A DNA stretch of 64,000 nt, from NCBI GenBank assembly GCA_020425605.1, contig JAGQRH010000019.1, forward strand, positions 26,798-90,797. The letters are read 5' to 3'. Origin of the DNA: Planctomycetota bacterium (GTDB lineage: Bacteria; Planctomycetota; UBA8742; UBA2392). Below the pieces are notes generated by a model that saw only the letters and a list, made by a program, of their open reading frames with translations, had not been told where the DNA came from and ran no database searches. This document shows, piece after piece, positions 43,523 through 53,488 of the stretch. Numbering within the stretch: the stretch's first letter is position 1; every line of letters begins with the position of its first letter. Made by a program: the position numbers and the translations under genes.

Positions 43523-44506
43523 CCCGGCCGCTTCCAGCCCGCGCTCGGTGATCACCCTTCCGCGCGGAGTCTTGCGCAGCAGGCCCTGCCGGATCAGGTG
43601 GGGCTCGTAGGTATCCTCGATCGTGTCTTCTTCTTCGCCGACAGCGACCGCGACAGTCTTCAAGCCCGCCGCCCCGTCATGGTCCGCGATGCACCGCAGG
43701 ATGCGCCGGTCCATCTCGGTCAATCCGTAGCCGTCGATCCCAAGCATCTCCAGCCCGGCTTCGGCGACGGCGACGGATACGCGCCCACGGCCCTTCACTT
43801 CGGCGACGTCGCGCAGGCGACGCAGGATGCGGTTGGCGATGCGCGGTGTGCCGCGCGCGCGGGCCGCCACCAGGTCGCAAGCCGCTTCGTCGATCCCGAC
43901 GCCCAGCCTGACGGCCGAACGTAACACGATCTCTGCCAGTTCACACTCAGGGTATGGGTCCAGCCGCTCCAGCACGCCAAAGCGCGCGCGGAACGGGGCG
44001 GTCAACAAGCCTTCGCGTGTCGTCGCGCCGACCAGCGTGAACTTCTGCAACGTCAAACGCACGCTGCGTGACTGCACCCCGGGCTCAAGCACCACGTCGA
44101 GGTAATAGTCCTCCATCGCGCTGTAGAGGAATTCCTCGGCCGCGCGGGGCAGGCGATGAATCTCGTCAATGAAGAGCACGGCGCCGGGCTCAAGCCGGGT
44201 CAGGATGCCGACCAGATCGCCGGGCTTTTCCAGCATCGGACCGGAAGCCGCATGCATGCTTACGCCCAGCTCGTCGGCAATCAGGTGCGCGAGCGTGGTC
44301 TTGCCCAGCCCCGGCATGCCGCTGAACAAGACATGGTCCATCGTCTCGCCGCGCGCCTTGGCCGCCTTGATGAACAGTGCCAGATTGTCGACTACCTTGC
44401 GCTGGCCAACGAAATCGGCCATGCGCTGCGGGCGCAGGATGTTGTCGCCGCTGTCGCTGGGAAGCGCCGCACGTTCAAGCACTTCTTCGGTACCCAGTTC
44501 GCCCAT
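43487..44506 (-). CDS. ruvB: Holliday-junction branch-migration ATPase RuvB
   Basis: A 339-residue AAA+ protein: LRPQRMADFVGQRKVVDNL, Walker A GMPGLGKTTLAHLIADELGV, Walker B AVLFIDEIHRLPRAAEEFLY, sensor region FTLVGATTREGLLTAPFRAR and the winged-helix end (LRKTPRGRVITERGLEAAG). With RuvA and RuvC it moves Holliday junctions. The ATG at 44506 is preferred because AAAGGCGG precedes it. The last 12 codons overlap the end of argC on the other strand. Confidence 0.95.
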   Translation of the reverse strand: MGELGTEEVLERAALPSDSGDNILRPQRMADFVGQRKVVDNLALFIKAAKARGETMDHVLFSGMPGLGKTTLAHLIADELGVSMHAASGPMLEKPGDLVGILTRLEPGAVLFIDEIHRLPRAAEEFLYSAMEDYYLDVVLEPGVQSRSVRLTLQKFTLVGATTREGLLTAPFRARFGVLERLDPYPECELAEIVLRSAVRLGVGIDEAACDLVAARARGTPRIANRILRRLRDVAEVKGRGRVSVAVAEAGLEMLGIDGYGLTEMDRRILRCIADHDGAAGLKTVAVAVGEEEDTIEDTYEPHLIRQGLLRKTPRGRVITERGLEAAGLHVSGRVQQAG

Positions 44507-44640
44507 GGCCGCCTTTCGGAACGTGGTGCATCCGTAAATCGGCAGGCCGGCTTGAGCCACTTGAGAAAATTATCCGGACGTACGCGCTGCGCGCCGGGGT
44601 TCGGGCATGGGGCTTCGGGGCGCAGGTTTTCCCGCAAGCC

Positions 44641-45471
44641 CTAGACCCCAATGATCGTGTTATCGATCAGGCGCGTGCTGCCTACGAAAGCGGCTATGGC
44701 CACGAGTGTCGGCCGATCGACCTCGTCCAGCGGCTGCAGGCTGTCTGCGTCAACAATCTCCGCGTAATCGAGCTTGTCAACGTAGTCGTCAAGGATCGTC
44801 ACAAGCGCCGGGTGCAGAATCGCCGTCTTCGTTGTGCCTGCCTTAAATAGCCGCTCGACCTCCGCCAGCGCCTTGTGCAGGCCGACGGCGCGCTTGCGCT
44901 CGTCTTCGTTCAGGTATCGGTTGCGGCTGGAAAGCGCAAGCCCATCCGCTTCTCGGACGGTCGGGCAGACGACCAGTTCCAGCGGCAGGTTCAGGTCACT
45001 CACCATGCGACGCAGGATCAGCGCCTGCTGCGCGTCTTTCTGGCCGAAGTAGGCGCGTGTCGCCTGTGCGATGTTGAACAGCTTCGCCACCACGGTAGTG
45101 ACGCCCTTGAAGTGACCGGGCCGCGAGGAGCCGCAGAGGCGGTCTCCCAGCTCATCGACGATCACCCAGCTGCGGAAACCGGGCGGGTACATCATCGACT
45201 TGTCCGGCGTGAACACGGCCGTTGCACCGGCCGCTTCGCACAGCTTCAGGTCTGCATCCAGCGTGCGCGGATACTTCGCGAGGTCTTCGTTCGGGCCGAA
45301 CTGGGTGGGGTTCACAAACACGCTGACAAGCGTGGCGGGGTTGTCCGCGGCGCTGCGCCGAATCAGCGACGCGTGCCCCTCGTGCAGTGCACCCATCGTC
45401 GGCACGAAGCCGACCTCAGCCTGTGCGCCTCGCCACGCGCGCACTTCTTCAATGGTATTGAGCGTCTTCAT
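44641..45471 (-). CDS. panC: Pantothenate synthetase
   Basis: A 276-residue class I nucleotidyltransferase-fold enzyme: VGFVPTMGALHEGHASLIRR holds the HxGH motif, VSVFVNPTQFGPNEDLAKYP and YFGQKDAQQALILRRMVSDL are conserved segments, and LALSSRNRYL is the KMSKS equivalent. It condenses pantoate and beta-alanine with ATP for coenzyme A synthesis. The gene follows folK by 34 bp on the same strand, an operon seen in many bacteria. Confidence 0.96.
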   Translation of the reverse strand: MKTLNTIEEVRAWRGAQAEVGFVPTMGALHEGHASLIRRSAADNPATLVSVFVNPTQFGPNEDLAKYPRTLDADLKLCEAAGATAVFTPDKSMMYPPGFRSWVIVDELGDRLCGSSRPGHFKGVTTVVAKLFNIAQATRAYFGQKDAQQALILRRMVSDLNLPLELVVCPTVREADGLALSSRNRYLNEDERKRAVGLHKALAEVERLFKAGTTKTAILHPALVTILDDYVDKLDYAEIVDADSLQPLDEVDRPTLVAIAAFVGSTRLIDNTIIGV

Positions 45472-45505
45472 GACCGGGTAACCTAAGTATTCGGCGCACG
45501 GCGCA

Positions 45506-45982
45506 CTAGGCTTTGAGCTTCTGGTAGGCGTCCGCAAACGGCTCCCCGGTGCGGGGGTCGCTCAGCCGACTGGCAATCTGCAACAACGGCCACAAGACGA
45601 ACTCGCGCTCAGACATACGCGGGTGCGGCACCTGAAGGTCCGGCTCGTCAATCAACTGCTCGCCGTAAAGCAGCAAGTCCAGGTCGAGCGTGCGTGGGGC
45701 GTTGCGAGACTGACCCCGCCGATCTCGCCCGAGATCTCGCTCGATTCCGAGCAGCCCTTCAAGCAGATCGCGCGGGGACAGTGACGTCTCAAGTTCGGCA
45801 ACTCCGTTGATGAAAGGACCTGATCCGTCCGGCGAATCCACCGGCTCTGTCTCAATGAAACTGGATTCCCGAACGAGCCGAGTCTGCGGAAGCTCGCCAA
45901 GTTTGAGCAGCGCCGAACGCAAGTTTGTCTCGCGATCGCCCAAATTCGACCCAAGGCCAATGTACGCCTGCACGCTGTTCAT
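45506..45982 (-). CDS. folK: 7,8-dihydro-6-hydroxymethylpterin pyrophosphokinase (HPPK)
   Basis: A 158-residue kinase: AYIGLGSNLGDRETNLRSAL, SSFIETEPVDSPDGSGPFIN and RTLDLDLLLYGEQLIDEPDL (the catalytic Asp pair), then VPHPRMSEREFVLWPLLQIA. It transfers pyrophosphate from ATP to the pterin in folate synthesis. Two starts are possible, 45982 and 46009; the first aligns with the family. It heads the folK-panC pair. Confidence 0.94.
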   Translation of the reverse strand: MNSVQAYIGLGSNLGDRETNLRSALLKLGELPQTRLVRESSFIETEPVDSPDGSGPFINGVAELETSLSPRDLLEGLLGIERDLGRDRRGQSRNAPRTLDLDLLLYGEQLIDEPDLQVPHPRMSEREFVLWPLLQIASRLSDPRTGEPFADAYQKLKA

Positions 45983-46092
45983 CAGTGCGTTCCGTGAATT
46001 CCTTCGCATCCTGAGGGTACATGACGTTTAATGGAAGGGCCGTTGGGGTGGATGTGCGCTGGCGGGCGCATCACCATAGAAAATCAAGGTTT

Positions 46093-48465
46093 ATGACAAT
46101 GCGAGGACCGGCACCCACGATGGTGCTTGTGATCCTTGGCCTGTGCATAGCGTGCGGCCCCTGCCGTGCGCAGGAACCAAGAGAACAGCCGATTCCGGCC
46201 GGCACTGAACTGCAGGCCGATTCGCCGTTCGCCGAGGAAAGCAAGCAACTCGATAACGCAGCCGACAAGGCCGCGCGAGTAATCGTTTTTGAAGCTCTGC
46301 TCAAGAAGGCAGATGAGCTGAAGCGCGATCCGGAGCCACTGATCAGCGTCCTTCAGAACAAGAAGCCTGAAGCCACCTACAAAGACCTGCTTGAGTATCT
46401 GCGCGACACGAAGAGCGCGAGGCGTCTTTGTTTCCTCAACACCCTGATCCTGGATGCAAACGACCCTGGTGACTCCGCCAAGGTCGCGATTTCGGCCGTG
46501 CTCGCTTACAACGGCGAAGCCGTCCCAATCGTGCGCGAAATGCTGGAGAGCGAGTCCGCCGCCGACCGCCTTGCGGCAGCCAGCATCTGCGGTGAGCGCG
46601 TCGGCGGCGCGGCCGGCGTCGTCAAAGTCATTCCACCGCTGGTACGGGTGTTTCAGCGCAATGAGCCCGACGTAACCGGCGTGGCGATCAAGAGCCTGAA
46701 GCGAATCGCGCTGCTTGACTATGAGACTGCAGACCAGTGGAAGGACTGGCTTGGCAAGAAGACCGAGGCCGACTTGTTGGCGGAGATCGGCGACCGCGAG
46801 CACGACGCGCGCCTCAAGGCAGAGCTAGACCGTGCGCGCCGTGAAGCCGAACTGCTGGAAGTACTGCTCGAAAGAATGCGAAAGGACGAACGCGCTGACG
46901 CGAACGCGCTGATCCTGCATCTGCAGAAGTCTGAATACCTGCCCGTGCGACTTGAAGCCGTAAAGCTGCTGCGAGAGCTGCTGCCCAGCCAGAAGGACGA
47001 CACGGCCAAGCCGATCATCGACGCGCTGGGCGCCACACTCAACAACCGCGACGAAACAGAAGACGTCCGCAAGGGCTGCGCAATGGCGCTCGCGGAGTGC
47101 GGTAAGCCACAGGTGGCGTTTCCCTATATCGACGCCGCGCTTGAGGCGAACGGCATCAGCGCCGACCTGAAGCTGGAGCTGGTAAAGGGCCTGAACGGGC
47201 CCGTAGCGGCCGGGCGGCTGGCAGAAATGCTGAAGGCCGAAGTCGACGTGGTGGAAACCCGCAGCGGCGCGGTGCTGGACACGCTGATCGCCAAAGTCAG
47301 CAGCGTCGTGAAGGTTGAAGACAAGTCCGAACAGAAGGCGGCCATCCTGGACGAGTTGAGCCGGCTGTTGGGATTGATCACCGCCAAGCTGGGTGGAGAG
47401 TTGGAAGCGCCCGCCCGGAAACGCTACATCGACCTGGCAGCCAACGTGTGTGACACGCTCGGGTACATCGCACGCCAGAAAGTTGTGGGCATTGCGTCAT
47501 GCGTTGACTCGCTGCTCGATTTCGCGTTCATCTCATTCCAGCCTGCGGAAAGCGGTGCGGCCTCTCGCGCCATGATCGCGTTGCGCCAGGCACTGGATGT
47601 TCCCAGCACGCACCTGGCCGTGCTCGACAAGCTGACCAACCCGCCGGTCAGTGATCGGCTCAGCGCGCAGTACACCAAGCTGGCGGGCAACGGCGATGAG
47701 CAGATGCTGGTAAGCCTGATCGGATTGTATGAGGCAATGGGCGTCGCACCCGAGCCGTTGCCTGATCTACGCAAGCGCCTGATCGACAGGGCCAGCAGTA
47801 CCGAAGCAGCCCAGCCCACAAGCCCGGATTCACGCAAGACACTGCGCGAGGCGTTGCGGGCGCTTATATCCATACTGCTCGACAAACAGCCTGACCGGAT
47901 CGAAACGCATGTGGCTCTGGTGAAAGAGCTGCTGGAGGCTGAGTACGGCGGCAATGACGCGTTGGGGTATCTGATGGTACTCAAGGCCGACCGTGTACAG
48001 GTAATGACCGCCGCCATGCAGCCGCTGGTAGACCGCAAGCCGGTCAAGCTTGCGCTGCTGGTAGCGCGTCTCGATCAGATCCTCAACCAGACGGAACGCG
48101 AGAGTAACGAGTACAAGACGTTCCGCGCCGGGCTGAACTCGGCCGTCAGGACATCGTTGTCCGACAAGCTGGCAAAGGCACTGTCGGGGCCGATCGACGA
48201 CGACATGAAGAAGGACCTGACCGGGCTGGCGTCCGGCCCGCTACGCGAGCAGTTCGTGCCGACGGCCGTTGAGCAATTACGCAAGGCGGCTGCGCCGGGC
48301 GCTTCACGGGACACCGTTTCCGAGATTCTGCTGCTAAGCCTCAAGGCCGCGCACCCGAACAAGTACGAGGGCGTGACCCTGAAAGGCCTGGAAAAAGACG
48401 CGTTCCTGACGGCGCTGGATGACCTGAACACCAAGCTCCGGACGGACGGCTACGCGGTACCGTGA
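46093..48465 (+). CDS. Secreted helical-repeat (HEAT/ARM-like) protein
   Basis: A 790-residue exported protein with signal peptide TMVLVILGLCIACGPCRAQE. The rest is helical with HEAT-like units, such as AVLAYNGEAVPIVREMLESE, VIPPLVRVFQRNEPDVTGVA and RKGCAMALAECGKPQVAF, and a coiled-coil segment near 240-280 (LKAELDRARREAELLEVLLE). It has no enzymatic motif. Start at 46093 is chosen for its AAGG site and the signal peptide; an in-frame ATG lies at 46021. Likely an extracytoplasmic scaffold. Confidence 0.68.
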   Translation: MTMRGPAPTMVLVILGLCIACGPCRAQEPREQPIPAGTELQADSPFAEESKQLDNAADKAARVIVFEALLKKADELKRDPEPLISVLQNKKPEATYKDLLEYLRDTKSARRLCFLNTLILDANDPGDSAKVAISAVLAYNGEAVPIVREMLESESAADRLAAASICGERVGGAAGVVKVIPPLVRVFQRNEPDVTGVAIKSLKRIALLDYETADQWKDWLGKKTEADLLAEIGDREHDARLKAELDRARREAELLEVLLERMRKDERADANALILHLQKSEYLPVRLEAVKLLRELLPSQKDDTAKPIIDALGATLNNRDETEDVRKGCAMALAECGKPQVAFPYIDAALEANGISADLKLELVKGLNGPVAAGRLAEMLKAEVDVVETRSGAVLDTLIAKVSSVVKVEDKSEQKAAILDELSRLLGLITAKLGGELEAPARKRYIDLAANVCDTLGYIARQKVVGIASCVDSLLDFAFISFQPAESGAASRAMIALRQALDVPSTHLAVLDKLTNPPVSDRLSAQYTKLAGNGDEQMLVSLIGLYEAMGVAPEPLPDLRKRLIDRASSTEAAQPTSPDSRKTLREALRALISILLDKQPDRIETHVALVKELLEAEYGGNDALGYLMVLKADRVQVMTAAMQPLVDRKPVKLALLVARLDQILNQTERESNEYKTFRAGLNSAVRTSLSDKLAKALSGPIDDDMKKDLTGLASGPLREQFVPTAVEQLRKAAAPGASRDTVSEILLLSLKAAHPNKYEGVTLKGLEKDAFLTALDDLNTKLRTDGYAVP

Positions 48466-48556
48466 TAATTCTCGATCCCGAATCCCGGCTGCCGCTACTG
48501 GAACGCGAGCACACCGTTGGTATCTAGGACGCTCGACGCTTGAACAACGGGGTGCC

Positions 48557-50368
<1,812 letters not shown>

Positions 50369-50524
50369 CGCCCGCAAATTCCTGTGCTGCAATCCGGACC
50401 GAAACGGTCCGCGATGCCCGCATGACTGCGCCGAGTGTCACACGCCGCCAGCCCCTGAACGAACGGGGTTTCGGGCCGGCATCTTCGCGCGCGCAATTTC
50501 GACGACAAGGTTAAATCTAGGGGG

Positions 50525-50553
50525 TTTATTCGCCATTTCCACCTATGTATACA
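50525..50553 (+). promoter_or_regulatory. Candidate promoter of the ACIII operon
   Basis: TTTATT-N17-TATACA in the most AT-rich part of the gap. The -35 is poor, so an activator may be needed. It implies a leader of about 155 nt. Confidence 0.3.
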
Positions 50554-50572
50554 CCGGGCTCCGCGGGAGCAG

Positions 50573-50608
50573 TTTGCGCGCGTCAAAACGGTGTGAAACG
50601 CGCGTAAA
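50573..50608. promoter_or_regulatory. Inverted repeat in the ACIII operon leader
   Basis: TTTGCGCGCGT and ACGCGCGTAAA pair over 11 bp with one mismatch around a 14-bp centre, shortly downstream of the candidate promoter. It could be a repressor operator or an mRNA hairpin. Confidence 0.4.
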
Positions 50609-50650
50609 TCAGGCGGAGATTGAAACCGGAACCAGGCGGAATTTACCCAC

Positions 50651-50671
50651 GCGAGGCGGTTGGTGCCTCGC
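50651..50671 (+). promoter_or_regulatory. Hairpin near the ACIII operon start
   Basis: GCGAGGC-N7-GCCTCGC, a perfect 7-bp stem about 40 bp before the start codon of the first gene. Confidence 0.4.
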
Positions 50672-50713
50672 CGAAGCCTGTTCCAGACGGCCCCGCGGTA
50701 CTGGGAGAGTAAG

Positions 50714-52027
50714 GTGCGAGTGCGCTCGCTGCGTTGGTTGGCAGTCCTCGGTTTTGCCGCAATCGCCTTAGGCGCCTTCGGCTATTCCGTCGTGCTCGCG
50801 CAGGCCGTCGAGAAACTCCCCGACGCCGAGCTGCCCGACGGCGTCAAGAGTGCCGGCGATAACGCGGCCCCAGGCTGGAGCGGCTCCGGCGAACACCCCG
50901 GCAAGAAGCTTTTCGACTCAACTTGCGGCGTCTGCCACAAGCTGAGCGATGTCACTGTCGTGGGTCCGGGATTTGCGGGGCTTTACAAGCGTGTCTCTGA
51001 CTCCCACCCCGGTGAGGATCCATACAAAGTAGTCGCGGACTTTGTCGAATCCGTGCAGAGCGGCGGAGAAGAGAACTACTCGAAGGATGAGTACTTCCGA
51101 AAGGTCCAGGAATCGGTCAGTGGGCCCGGCGTGCAGATGTCCACGCGGGGCAACCTTCCGCCCACGGCTACTCGTCGCGATCTGTTGAACGTAATCGACT
51201 ACATCTTCCGCTTCCGCGAAGTGCAGTTCGTCGAGGAAGAATACTGGGCGCAGGTCAAGCTCGGGCGCAGCCTGGTTTCAGGCGGCACCAGCTTCACTTA
51301 TGGCGGCCCGTCCTGCACCGGCTGCCATACGGCCGGCGCTGACCACGCACTGCGGGGCGCAAACGTTGGCCCCAACATCGCGGATACCTATGTCATCGCG
51401 CGCAGGCGCGGCACCGACGAGAAGAACAACTACAGCGATGGCCTGTGGCAGATCCTGTCCGGGCCTGACGCGCCGCCCGCTCACTACTACTACAAGGATG
51501 AAGAAGGCGTATCGCCGCGCCGCCCGCTTACTGAGGGTGAGTTGAAGGCGGTCACCACTTTCTTTGAGCAGCAGGCCCGGGAAGTCGGCACTGAGCAAGA
51601 CTCGAACTACCTGCCGATCTTCGCGCTGCTGGTCGCCGCGCTCGGCATCCTGGTGCTCGAGCCGACGGTGCTGAACATCCTGTTCGTGAAGGAAGACCAC
51701 GAGTTTGTGGACGGTCCATACAAGGAAGAAGACCACCACCACGACGAGCACGAACACAAGCCAGAGCCAGCAGTAGCTGCGAAGCCGGCCGAAGAGCAGA
51801 AGGTTGCCGAAGAAGCGCCAGCCGCCGAGGCCAAGGCAGAAGAATCGGCACCGGCCGAAGAGACAAAGGAAGAGACAACGTCTGTAGCGACGGCTCCTGA
51901 AGCAGCAGAAGAAGAAGCCAAGCCGGAAGAAGCAGCTGCTGAGGCAGGCGCGGCTGAGCCCGAAAAGCCAGCAGACGAGGCTAAGACCGACGAAGACAAG
52001 GGCAGTGAAGAAAAGAAGGAAGACTAA
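50714..52027 (+). CDS. Membrane-anchored diheme cytochrome c with acidic C-terminal tail
   Basis: A 437-residue protein. The N-terminal helix (WLAVLGFAAIALGAFGYSVV) is a signal or anchor. Two c-type haem motifs are CGVCH (71-75) and CTGCH (201-205), each with downstream methionines or histidines as possible sixth ligands. A second transmembrane helix is near 300-323 (YLPIFALLVAALGILVLEP). The last ~105 residues are Glu/Ala/Lys-rich with a DHHHDEHEH stretch and probably disordered. Start is GTG at 50714 after GGGAGA; earlier TTG and GTG codons lack a site. It leads the ACIII operon and probably exchanges electrons with it, but is not one of the usual subunits. Confidence 0.78.
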   Translation: MRVRSLRWLAVLGFAAIALGAFGYSVVLAQAVEKLPDAELPDGVKSAGDNAAPGWSGSGEHPGKKLFDSTCGVCHKLSDVTVVGPGFAGLYKRVSDSHPGEDPYKVVADFVESVQSGGEENYSKDEYFRKVQESVSGPGVQMSTRGNLPPTATRRDLLNVIDYIFRFREVQFVEEEYWAQVKLGRSLVSGGTSFTYGGPSCTGCHTAGADHALRGANVGPNIADTYVIARRRGTDEKNNYSDGLWQILSGPDAPPAHYYYKDEEGVSPRRPLTEGELKAVTTFFEQQAREVGTEQDSNYLPIFALLVAALGILVLEPTVLNILFVKEDHEFVDGPYKEEDHHHDEHEHKPEPAVAAKPAEEQKVAEEAPAAEAKAEESAPAEETKEETTSVATAPEAAEEEAKPEEAAAEAGAAEPEKPADEAKTDEDKGSEEKKED

Positions 52028-52033
52028 CAAGGC

Positions 52034-52837
52034 ATGGCAGGCGAGTTCAGGTACATCCCGCAGGACACGCTGACGGACATCACGAACCTGGTGAACCCGG
52101 TTCTTGACGCTGTCGTGCCTTTCGTGCCCTACCTTGTCGTCATGGCCTTCCTGCCCGGGCTCCTGCGCGCGATGTTGCAGTACAAGATTGAGGCATCGAA
52201 GGGCAGCTTCCTGAACGACGATACCGATCGCAAGTTGCGCAGCGTGCCGCTGTCAGTCGGCATCTGGGGCCTGCTGTTCGTCCACATGATCCTGTTCGCC
52301 GTCCCGGGCATGGCGCAGGTCTTTGCCTCCGGCGAAGGCGCGCGCGCGACGCTTGAAATTGTCGTGATGGGCTTTGCCTTTTTCACGCTGTTCGGCTTCC
52401 TGAACGTCCTGCTGCGGTTCGGGCTGGATGCAGACGTTCGCAAGAGCCTCGGCAAACTGGGCTACCTCGACGTTGCCATCATCGCGACGGTTCTGCTGCC
52501 CGCGCTTGGCGTTGGCTTGTACGCCTGGTCCACCGTTCGCTGGGCCAGCGTGTGGACAGGCACAGTGTTCTGGCAGAACTGGGTGGATGCCTTCACCTTC
52601 AACTTCAACCACACCGACTTCTACAAAGACATGCCGGTGTTCATGAAGCTGCACATCATTATCGTTCCGCTGGCGTCTGCACACCTGCTGTACAGCCGCC
52701 TGCTCACACACCTTATCATCCCGCGCCCGAGCCTCTGGCGCCTGGGAGCGATCGGCACTGAGCATGGACACGTGGGCGCAGCAGAAGCTGCCGCGCTGAT
52801 GTACGGGATCTCGGCCGAGAAGAAAGGCGACCACTAA
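52034..52837 (+). CDS. NarI-like membrane cytochrome b subunit
   Basis: A 267-residue protein with five hydrophobic segments, resembling the gamma subunit of respiratory nitrate reductase. The end MKLHIIIVPLASAHLLYSRL then THLIIPRP parallels NarI's last haem-binding helix: His207 and His226 are 19 apart (NarI His187/His205, as recalled). In the earlier helix only His84 (LLFVHMILFAVPG) is seen where NarI has two, so perhaps one haem b is bound normally. It would pass electrons between quinone and the diheme or pentaheme cytochromes. The gene is 6 bp from its upstream and 3 bp from its downstream neighbour, clearly within the operon. No narGHJ is present. Confidence 0.75.
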   Translation: MAGEFRYIPQDTLTDITNLVNPVLDAVVPFVPYLVVMAFLPGLLRAMLQYKIEASKGSFLNDDTDRKLRSVPLSVGIWGLLFVHMILFAVPGMAQVFASGEGARATLEIVVMGFAFFTLFGFLNVLLRFGLDADVRKSLGKLGYLDVAIIATVLLPALGVGLYAWSTVRWASVWTGTVFWQNWVDAFTFNFNHTDFYKDMPVFMKLHIIIVPLASAHLLYSRLLTHLIIPRPSLWRLGAIGTEHGHVGAAEAAALMYGISAEKKGDH

Positions 52838-52840
52838 GCG

Positions 52841-53455
52841 ATGAACGCGAAGCTCGCCGTCTTGTTCTTCCTGCTTACCGTCGGCATGGCGATGCCGATC
52901 CTGCTTGGCATTCGCAGCATTCCCGACATCCAGCTGCCGAACCTGCACACCGGCTATCAGCCAGAGCAGCCAATCCCGTACAGCCACCGGCTTCACGCCG
53001 GTGTGTTGAACATCGATTGCCAGTACTGCCACTCGGGCGCAGACCAGGGCCGCCACGCAACGGTACCAAGCCTCGACACCTGCTGGAACTGCCATAAGAC
53101 CGTCGCCGGGCGCACCAAGACCGCCAAGGAATCAATCGCCAAGCTCCGCGAGGCGTACATGAGCGGCGAAGGCGTCGAATGGAAGCGGGTGCACAACAAC
53201 CCCGACTTCGTCTACTTCAACCACCAGACACACGTGCGCATCGCCAAGTACATCGATGCGGACGGCAACATCAGCGACGGCGTGGATTGCCAGTATTGCC
53301 ACGGCGACATGGCAAAGAACGGCGTGGCAAAGCAGCAGGAGCAGCTCGCGATGGGGTTCTGCATCAACTGCCACCGCGACCAGAATGAGCGGCATGAAAC
53401 GGCAAACCTGCCGGCGCGCGCGCCGGTCAGTGCCTGCGACGCGTGCCACAGGTAG
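52841..53455 (+). CDS. actA: ACIII pentaheme cytochrome c subunit ActA
   Basis: A 204-residue cytochrome with N-terminal anchor (LAVLFFLLTVGMAMPILLG) and five CxxCH motifs at residues 60, 81, 150, 174 and 199 (CQYCH, CWNCH, CQYCH, CINCH, CDACH). The PYSHRLHAGVLNIDCQYCH segment is typical of ActA/cytochrome c7-like proteins. In ACIII it carries electrons from ActB to the monoheme ActE or an external acceptor on the periplasmic side. Confidence 0.9.
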   Translation: MNAKLAVLFFLLTVGMAMPILLGIRSIPDIQLPNLHTGYQPEQPIPYSHRLHAGVLNIDCQYCHSGADQGRHATVPSLDTCWNCHKTVAGRTKTAKESIAKLREAYMSGEGVEWKRVHNNPDFVYFNHQTHVRIAKYIDADGNISDGVDCQYCHGDMAKNGVAKQQEQLAMGFCINCHRDQNERHETANLPARAPVSACDACHR

Positions 53456-53488
53456 GACCAGCAGGGCGGAAGGCGAATCAGAGAGCAG

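Larger units (their letters stand above)
50369..50713. other. 345-bp intergenic leader of the ACIII operon
   Basis: It contains a weak hairpin right after lepA (50395-50411, 6-bp stem, no T-run), a promoter-like sequence at 50525-50553 and two dyads between that and the operon start. No coding frame is convincing. Confidence 0.55.

Noticed and set aside
50395..50411. Intrinsic terminator after lepA
   Set aside because: The stem is only 6 bp and no T-run follows.
52034..52837. Nitrate reductase operon
   Set aside because: Only a NarI-like subunit is present. No narG, narH or narJ is found, and the genes around it are ACIII.
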